Source: Chitinispirillaceae bacterium (lineage in GTDB: Bacteria; Fibrobacterota; Chitinivibrionia; Chitinivibrionales; Chitinispirillaceae). Taken from it: a stretch of 64,000 bases of DNA. The position numbers and the translations under genes were made by a program. Every line of letters starts with the position of its first letter. Within the stretch, counting starts at the first letter, position 1. The notes under the pieces were generated by a model that was not told the DNA's origin, ran no database searches, and was given only the letters and a program-made list of their open reading frames with translations. Positions 60,345-64,000 of this stretch are shown piece by piece. The stretch spans positions 3,010-67,009 of the forward strand of contig JAFGDP010000061.1 of the NCBI GenBank assembly GCA_016932075.1. The letters run 5' to 3'.

Positions 60345-61882
60345 ACGCCTTCTCCTGTGGCCTTCACGTCATAGAACGGCAGCTCAAGAATAACACTCGT
60401 TCCCCTGTTCGGCTCGCTTGAGATACCGATGCGGCCGTTCAATTCGTCCATGGTTTTATAACAGAGCGCAAGCCCCATACCGATACCCTTGCCCACCTCC
60501 TTGGTGGTGAAAAAGGGATCAAACGCCTTTTCCAGCACCTCCTGGGTCATACCGGGTCCGTTGTCGCGGACGGTGAAAGCGACAAAACGCGACACCCGGT
60601 TTTCGGACGACCTGGCGATATGCACCGTGGTCCCCGGCGGACAGAAGTCGATACAATTGGTCAGGAGGTTGATGAATACCTGCTCGAGCCTGTTCATATC
60701 CGCTCTGACCATGACGTCGTCGCGGATATCATTGAGAATGGTAATTTCGGAGCGCACCGCCTTCATATTGACAAAACGCAGTGCATTGGCGATACATCCA
60801 AGCAGCGAACAGCCGGTGATGTTCGGCTCGCCGCTGTCCCTGGCAAAACGATGGAGATGGTCCACGATGTCGCGGCAGCGTATGGTCTCGTTATGAATGA
60901 CTTGCAGATACGAGGCGAGTTCGCTTTTATTGATCTCCTCACTATTGCCAAGGCGTCCCAGGAGCGCGCTTGAAAAGCCGAGGATGGCGGTCAGGGGGTT
61001 GTTCATCTCGTGCGCAACCCCGGAGGCAAGCGTACCGATCGACGCCAAGCGAGAACTCCTATAGAGCTGTTTTCGAGCGATCTTTTTTTCCTCCTCAAGA
61101 TCGAGCCGTTCGGTAATGTCCTCCATGGCAAGCGCAATCACCTTTCCCTCATGTTCATCTTCAACCGCCGTTGCCCGCACGTTGAGCTTGCGGGGCTTTC
61201 CGGAAACCGGCAGAATAAAGGTAAAAACGTTCTGATGTGGTATCCCTTCGGTGGTTTCGACCGCTTCCAGAAAACGGCTGAACACGCGCCGTTCTTCCTT
61301 GCGCTGCAGATCATAGATGTTTTTTCCTTCGATCTGCTCTTTGGGCAATCCGCAGAAATCGCAGAACAGCTTGTTCGAACTGATCATGATTCCGTCGTTT
61401 TTCACCGAAACGCAGAGATGGGGGATATTATCGTAAAACCGGTGGTATTTTTCTTTCGACAGCTTGAGTTCGCGGGTAAGACGCCGTATCTTGATCAGCG
61501 ACCGAAGCGTGGCCACGATCTCGTTGCTCGACGATCCCTTGCTCAGGAAGCTGTCGGCATAGGCAAGTCCCGCCACCTTGTTTTCTTCAGTGCAATAACC
61601 CGTATTAATGATAATCGGCAGGAATTCGTCATCGCTAGAATTTTCTTTAATTTTCCTGGCGGCCGCCAGGCCGTCCATACCCTTCAAGACCAGATCCATG
61701 ACAATCGCGTCGATCTCCATGCCCGATACAGCGAGCAGGGCCTCCTCGCCGCTGGTGACGATACGGGTCGCATAGCCGGCGTTTTCCAGGATGTCGCGGT
61801 AACAGTTGGCCGTTTCTATTTCGTCATCGACAATAAGAACCGTCTCTTTTCCCCTGTCCGGAGAGCTATTCGTCGCGTGCAT
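60341..61882 (-). CDS. Receiver-PAS hybrid histidine kinase
   Basis: A 513-residue soluble kinase: N-terminal receiver (about 12-130; Asp63, Lys115), PAS domain (about 140-262; YDNIPHLCVSVKNDG), HisKA (His291 in GVAHEMNNPL) and HATPase (about 385-505; NLLTNCIDFC, DNGPGM, GKGIGMGLAL). No membrane segment, so it senses a cytoplasmic signal or is itself driven by another kinase through its receiver. It is paired with the NtrC-type regulator downstream. Its start overlaps rdgB by 17 bp. Confidence 0.94.
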   Translation of the reverse strand: MHATNSSPDRGKETVLIVDDEIETANCYRDILENAGYATRIVTSGEEALLAVSGMEIDAIVMDLVLKGMDGLAAARKIKENSSDDEFLPIIINTGYCTEENKVAGLAYADSFLSKGSSSNEIVATLRSLIKIRRLTRELKLSKEKYHRFYDNIPHLCVSVKNDGIMISSNKLFCDFCGLPKEQIEGKNIYDLQRKEERRVFSRFLEAVETTEGIPHQNVFTFILPVSGKPRKLNVRATAVEDEHEGKVIALAMEDITERLDLEEEKKIARKQLYRSSRLASIGTLASGVAHEMNNPLTAILGFSSALLGRLGNSEEINKSELASYLQVIHNETIRCRDIVDHLHRFARDSGEPNITGCSLLGCIANALRFVNMKAVRSEITILNDIRDDVMVRADMNRLEQVFINLLTNCIDFCPPGTTVHIARSSENRVSRFVAFTVRDNGPGMTQEVLEKAFDPFFTTKEVGKGIGMGLALCYKTMDELNGRIGISSEPNRGTSVILELPFYDVKATGEGV

Positions 61883-62465
61883 TCAGAAATCTCCTCAGCT
61901 GAGCGAGCGCCTTGCCCCGGTGGCTTATATGGTGTTTTTCGTCCGCGGGTAATTCCGCAAAGGTGCGGTCGTACCCGTCAGGAACAAACAGCGGATCATA
62001 ACCAAATCCCTGCACACCGCGCGGCGCCTCAATGATCCTCCCCTCGCAGACTCCTGTTGCATGATAATATGCATTCGATGACGACACGAGCACAACCACG
62101 CATGTAAAACGTGCCGTGCGCCCGGAGAGCGGCACTCGTTCAAGTTGTGTAAGCAGCTTCCTGTTGTTTGCGGCGGCGTCCGCCCCAGGGCCTGCATAGC
62201 GCGCGCTGTGCACGCCCGGCGCACCGTCAAGCGCATCGACCTCCAGTCCGGAATCATCCGCAAGTGCCCATATCCCGGTCCGTTCAAACACCCATGTCGC
62301 TTTCTGAAGCGCGTTCTCAAGAAAGGTCGTTCCGGTCTCCGGAATGGCAGGCAGTGGCGTAAAGTGGTCGCGAAGCGACGAGAGTTCATACGGCAGATCA
62401 CGCAGAATCTCCGCGATCTCACGGAGTTTTCCGCTGTTTCCGCTCGCCACGATGATCCGGGCCAT
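61866..62465 (-). CDS. rdgB: XTP/dITP diphosphatase (non-canonical purine NTP pyrophosphatase)
   Basis: A 199-residue housekeeping enzyme that removes deaminated purine nucleotides. ASGNSGKLREI near the start binds the triphosphate; DDSGLEVDALDGAPGVHSARYAG (in pieces), FGYDPLF and SHRGKAL complete the family pattern. It overlaps leuS by one base (TGATG) and the kinase gene by 17 bp, so the order leuS-rdgB-kinase-regulator is probably one transcript. Confidence 0.96.
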   Translation of the reverse strand: MARIIVASGNSGKLREIAEILRDLPYELSSLRDHFTPLPAIPETGTTFLENALQKATWVFERTGIWALADDSGLEVDALDGAPGVHSARYAGPGADAAANNRKLLTQLERVPLSGRTARFTCVVVLVSSSNAYYHATGVCEGRIIEAPRGVQGFGYDPLFVPDGYDRTFAELPADEKHHISHRGKALAQLRRFLNARDE

Positions 62466-64000
62466 CAGCGAGCCACGATATTGACGAGTTTTCCCGGTAC
62501 CACAATCACCTTATGCACTGTTTTTCCCTCCAGGTGCGGCCGTGCTTTTTCGACTGAGAGAGCGTTTTTCTGGAGCTCCTCCTGCGATGCGTCGGCCGCT
62601 GCCATGAATTCACCCCGCAGCTTGCCGTTTACCTGCACGACAATAGTCACCCGCTCGAACAGGGTCAGGGACTCGTCCCACGACGGCCACTGCTGGTCGA
62701 TTAAAAAACCCTGGTTGCCGAGCCGCTCCCACGCCTCGTCACCCAGATGCGGCGCGAAGGGACCGACCAACCGGACCAGCACGCCCAGATCCTCCGCCGT
62801 CGCACCGCTCGAGGTCAGCGTATTGACATACTCCATGAGACGCGCGATTGCGGTATTGAACTGCATCCGCTCAAGATCAAGATGCACCTGCCTGATCGTC
62901 CGGTGGCGAAGACGCAGATGGCGATCGTCTGCGGGCGCCTTCGCCTCGTCGAATTCATCCACGAGCCGCCATATCCGGCGCAGAAAACGGTTGCACCCTT
63001 CAATGGCGCGCGGGTCCCACGGTTTGGGCAGTTCAAACTCGCCCATGAACATTTCATACAGTCGCAGCGTATCGGCGCCGTACTGCGCGATCACATCGTC
63101 GGGATTAACGCCGTTGAGCTTGCTCTTCGCCATTTTCTCGATTTCGCTTGCGAGCTTCTCACCCGTGGCCTTGCAACAGGGCTCGTTGTTTTTAAACACC
63201 ACCTCGCTGAACTCGTGATATTTGCCGGCCTGGTCAATAAAGGTCCGCGCAAGCACGGTACCCTGATGTCTGAGTTTTTTAAACGGCTCTTTGGTCGAAA
63301 CGAAACCAAGGTCATAGAGCACCTTATGCCAGAACCGGGAATAGAGCAGATGCAGCACCGCATGCTCGGCGCCTCCCACGTAGAGATCGACATTCATCCA
63401 CCGCTTTTCCGCCTCCGGCGACCATGCACTTTCGTTGTTCAGCGGATCGAGAAAACGGAGATAGTACCAGCAGGAACCGGCCCATTGCGGCATGGTATTG
63501 GTTTCACGCCTGGCTTCACCGTTGCACACGGGGCACGAGGTCTTGCACCATGCCGCCATTGTGGCAAGGGGCGATTCACCGGTACCTGAGGGCTCATACC
63601 GTTCCACCTCGGGCAGGGAAACGGGAAGCTGGTCCTCGGGAACGGCAACCGGTCCGCAGGAGGGACAGTGGATAATTGGGATGGGTTCACCCCAGTAACG
63701 CTGCCGGGAGAAAAGCCAGTCCCGCAGCCGGTAGGAAACCGCCGCCTTGCCCTGCCCGCTTTTTTCCAGCTGTTTTGTGATCTTTTTCGTGGCCTGGTCG
63801 GTGGTCAGGCCGGTGATGCTGCCTGAATTGACTGATACGCCCTCTTCGATGAACGCCGCATGCGGCAACGGGCTTTCACCCTCGCACGGCCTGACCACCT
63901 CAACGATCGGAAGGGAAAACTTTTTCGCGAATTCGAAGTCGCGCCCGTCATGCGCAGGCACCGCCATGATCGCGCCGGTGCCGTACGTGGCAAGCACGTA
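62465..64000 (-). CDS. leuS: Leucyl-tRNA synthetase, C-terminal part (cut by window edge)
   Basis: The frame runs off the right edge; about 512 residues are visible. The visible part begins in the editing domain (YGTGAIMAVPAHDGRDFEFA in pieces), then LFSRQRYWGEPIPI, the zinc-type CPSCG and CPVCNG pairs, TNTMPQWAGSCWYYLRF, and the KMSKS loop as KMAKSKLNGVNPDD. The anticodon-binding and C-terminal domains end with VIVVPGKLVNIV. Charges tRNA-Leu. The KMAKS form (Ala for Ser) is uncommon for this enzyme. Confidence 0.96.
   Translation of the reverse strand, partial: YVLATYGTGAIMAVPAHDGRDFEFAKKFSLPIVEVVRPCEGESPLPHAAFIEEGVSVNSGSITGLTTDQATKKITKQLEKSGQGKAAVSYRLRDWLFSRQRYWGEPIPIIHCPSCGPVAVPEDQLPVSLPEVERYEPSGTGESPLATMAAWCKTSCPVCNGEARRETNTMPQWAGSCWYYLRFLDPLNNESAWSPEAEKRWMNVDLYVGGAEHAVLHLLYSRFWHKVLYDLGFVSTKEPFKKLRHQGTVLARTFIDQAGKYHEFSEVVFKNNEPCCKATGEKLASEIEKMAKSKLNGVNPDDVIAQYGADTLRLYEMFMGEFELPKPWDPRAIEGCNRFLRRIWRLVDEFDEAKAPADDRHLRLRHRTIRQVHLDLERMQFNTAIARLMEYVNTLTSSGATAEDLGVLVRLVGPFAPHLGDEAWERLGNQGFLIDQQWPSWDESLTLFERVTIVVQVNGKLRGEFMAAADASQEELQKNALSVEKARPHLEGKTVHKVIVVPGKLVNIVAR

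Noticed and set aside
61010..62035. 341-codon open frame opposite the histidine kinase
   Set aside because: It is the antisense shadow of a clearly recognised receiver-PAS-kinase gene; composition is biased and no family is seen.
62145..63589. Long plus-strand frames (62145-63218 and 62747-63589) opposite rdgB and leuS
   Set aside because: Both lie antisense to well-conserved housekeeping genes and carry no protein motif.

Overview
The window looks like chromosomal DNA of a moderately GC-rich, Gram-negative bacterium of the Fibrobacterota / wider FCB group. The reasons are a TIGR02147-type regulator (a paralogous family I know mainly from Fibrobacter relatives), many secreted enzymes ending in a type-9-secretion-like sorting domain, a PorV/PorQ-like outer-membrane protein, and DUF5018 and DUF2341/LamG lipoproteins. 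There are no phage, transposase or CRISPR genes. Taxonomy is inferred from gene families only.

Layout: (1) 1-8.3 kb holds general envelope genes: MscS, a DUF3078 protein, OmpA with calcium-binding repeats, small beta-barrel proteins and a lipoprotein. (2) 8.7-45.6 kb is a large pectin-utilisation locus. It has a pectin methylesterase, a GH105 unsaturated-uronyl hydrolase, two GH31 paralogues, an outer-membrane porin-like protein, an AraC regulator, a nine-gene uronate operon (UxaE-type epimerase, TRAP transporter, 6-phosphogluconate dehydrogenase, UxaC, UxuB-like reductase, PfkB kinase, LarA-like epimerase), two DUF5018 lipoproteins, and eight consecutive pectate lyases (five PL1, three PL9). 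(3) 45.8-48.9 kb is a TIGR02147 regulator with an overlapping DUF2341/LamG lipoprotein. (4) 49-56.2 kb is a repeat-bounded cassette of two beta-propeller proteins and a PorV-like protein, followed by about 900 bp of structured non-coding repeats. (5) 56.2-64 kb holds an alcohol dehydrogenase, tRNA-Val, a membrane-anchored AraC sensor-regulator, an NtrC-type two-component pair, rdgB and the 3' part of leuS.

How it works together (inference): sorted extracellular PL1, PL9 and CE8 enzymes cut pectin, GH105 and GH31 trim the products, a porin and a TRAP transporter import uronates, and UxaC, UxaE and the SDR convert galacturonate to mannonate. No mannonate dehydratase or KDPG aldolase lies in the window. 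A nickel-type LarA homologue, a sugar kinase and 6-phosphogluconate dehydrogenase do, which suggests a route mannonate -> gluconate -> 6-phosphogluconate -> ribulose-5-phosphate.

The strongest new signal is a 59-bp promoter element found four times (8700, 17024, 29308, 34592), each oriented towards one of the pectin operons. It has an invariant direct-repeat core and fixed spacing to a TATATTTT box, so it looks like the activator site and promoter of a pectin regulon controlled by the embedded AraC protein. The second signal is the non-coding block at 55.37-56.19 kb: hairpin elements of GGTATC/GATACC arms around an 18-unit 21/22-bp tandem array with a 195-bp higher-order period.
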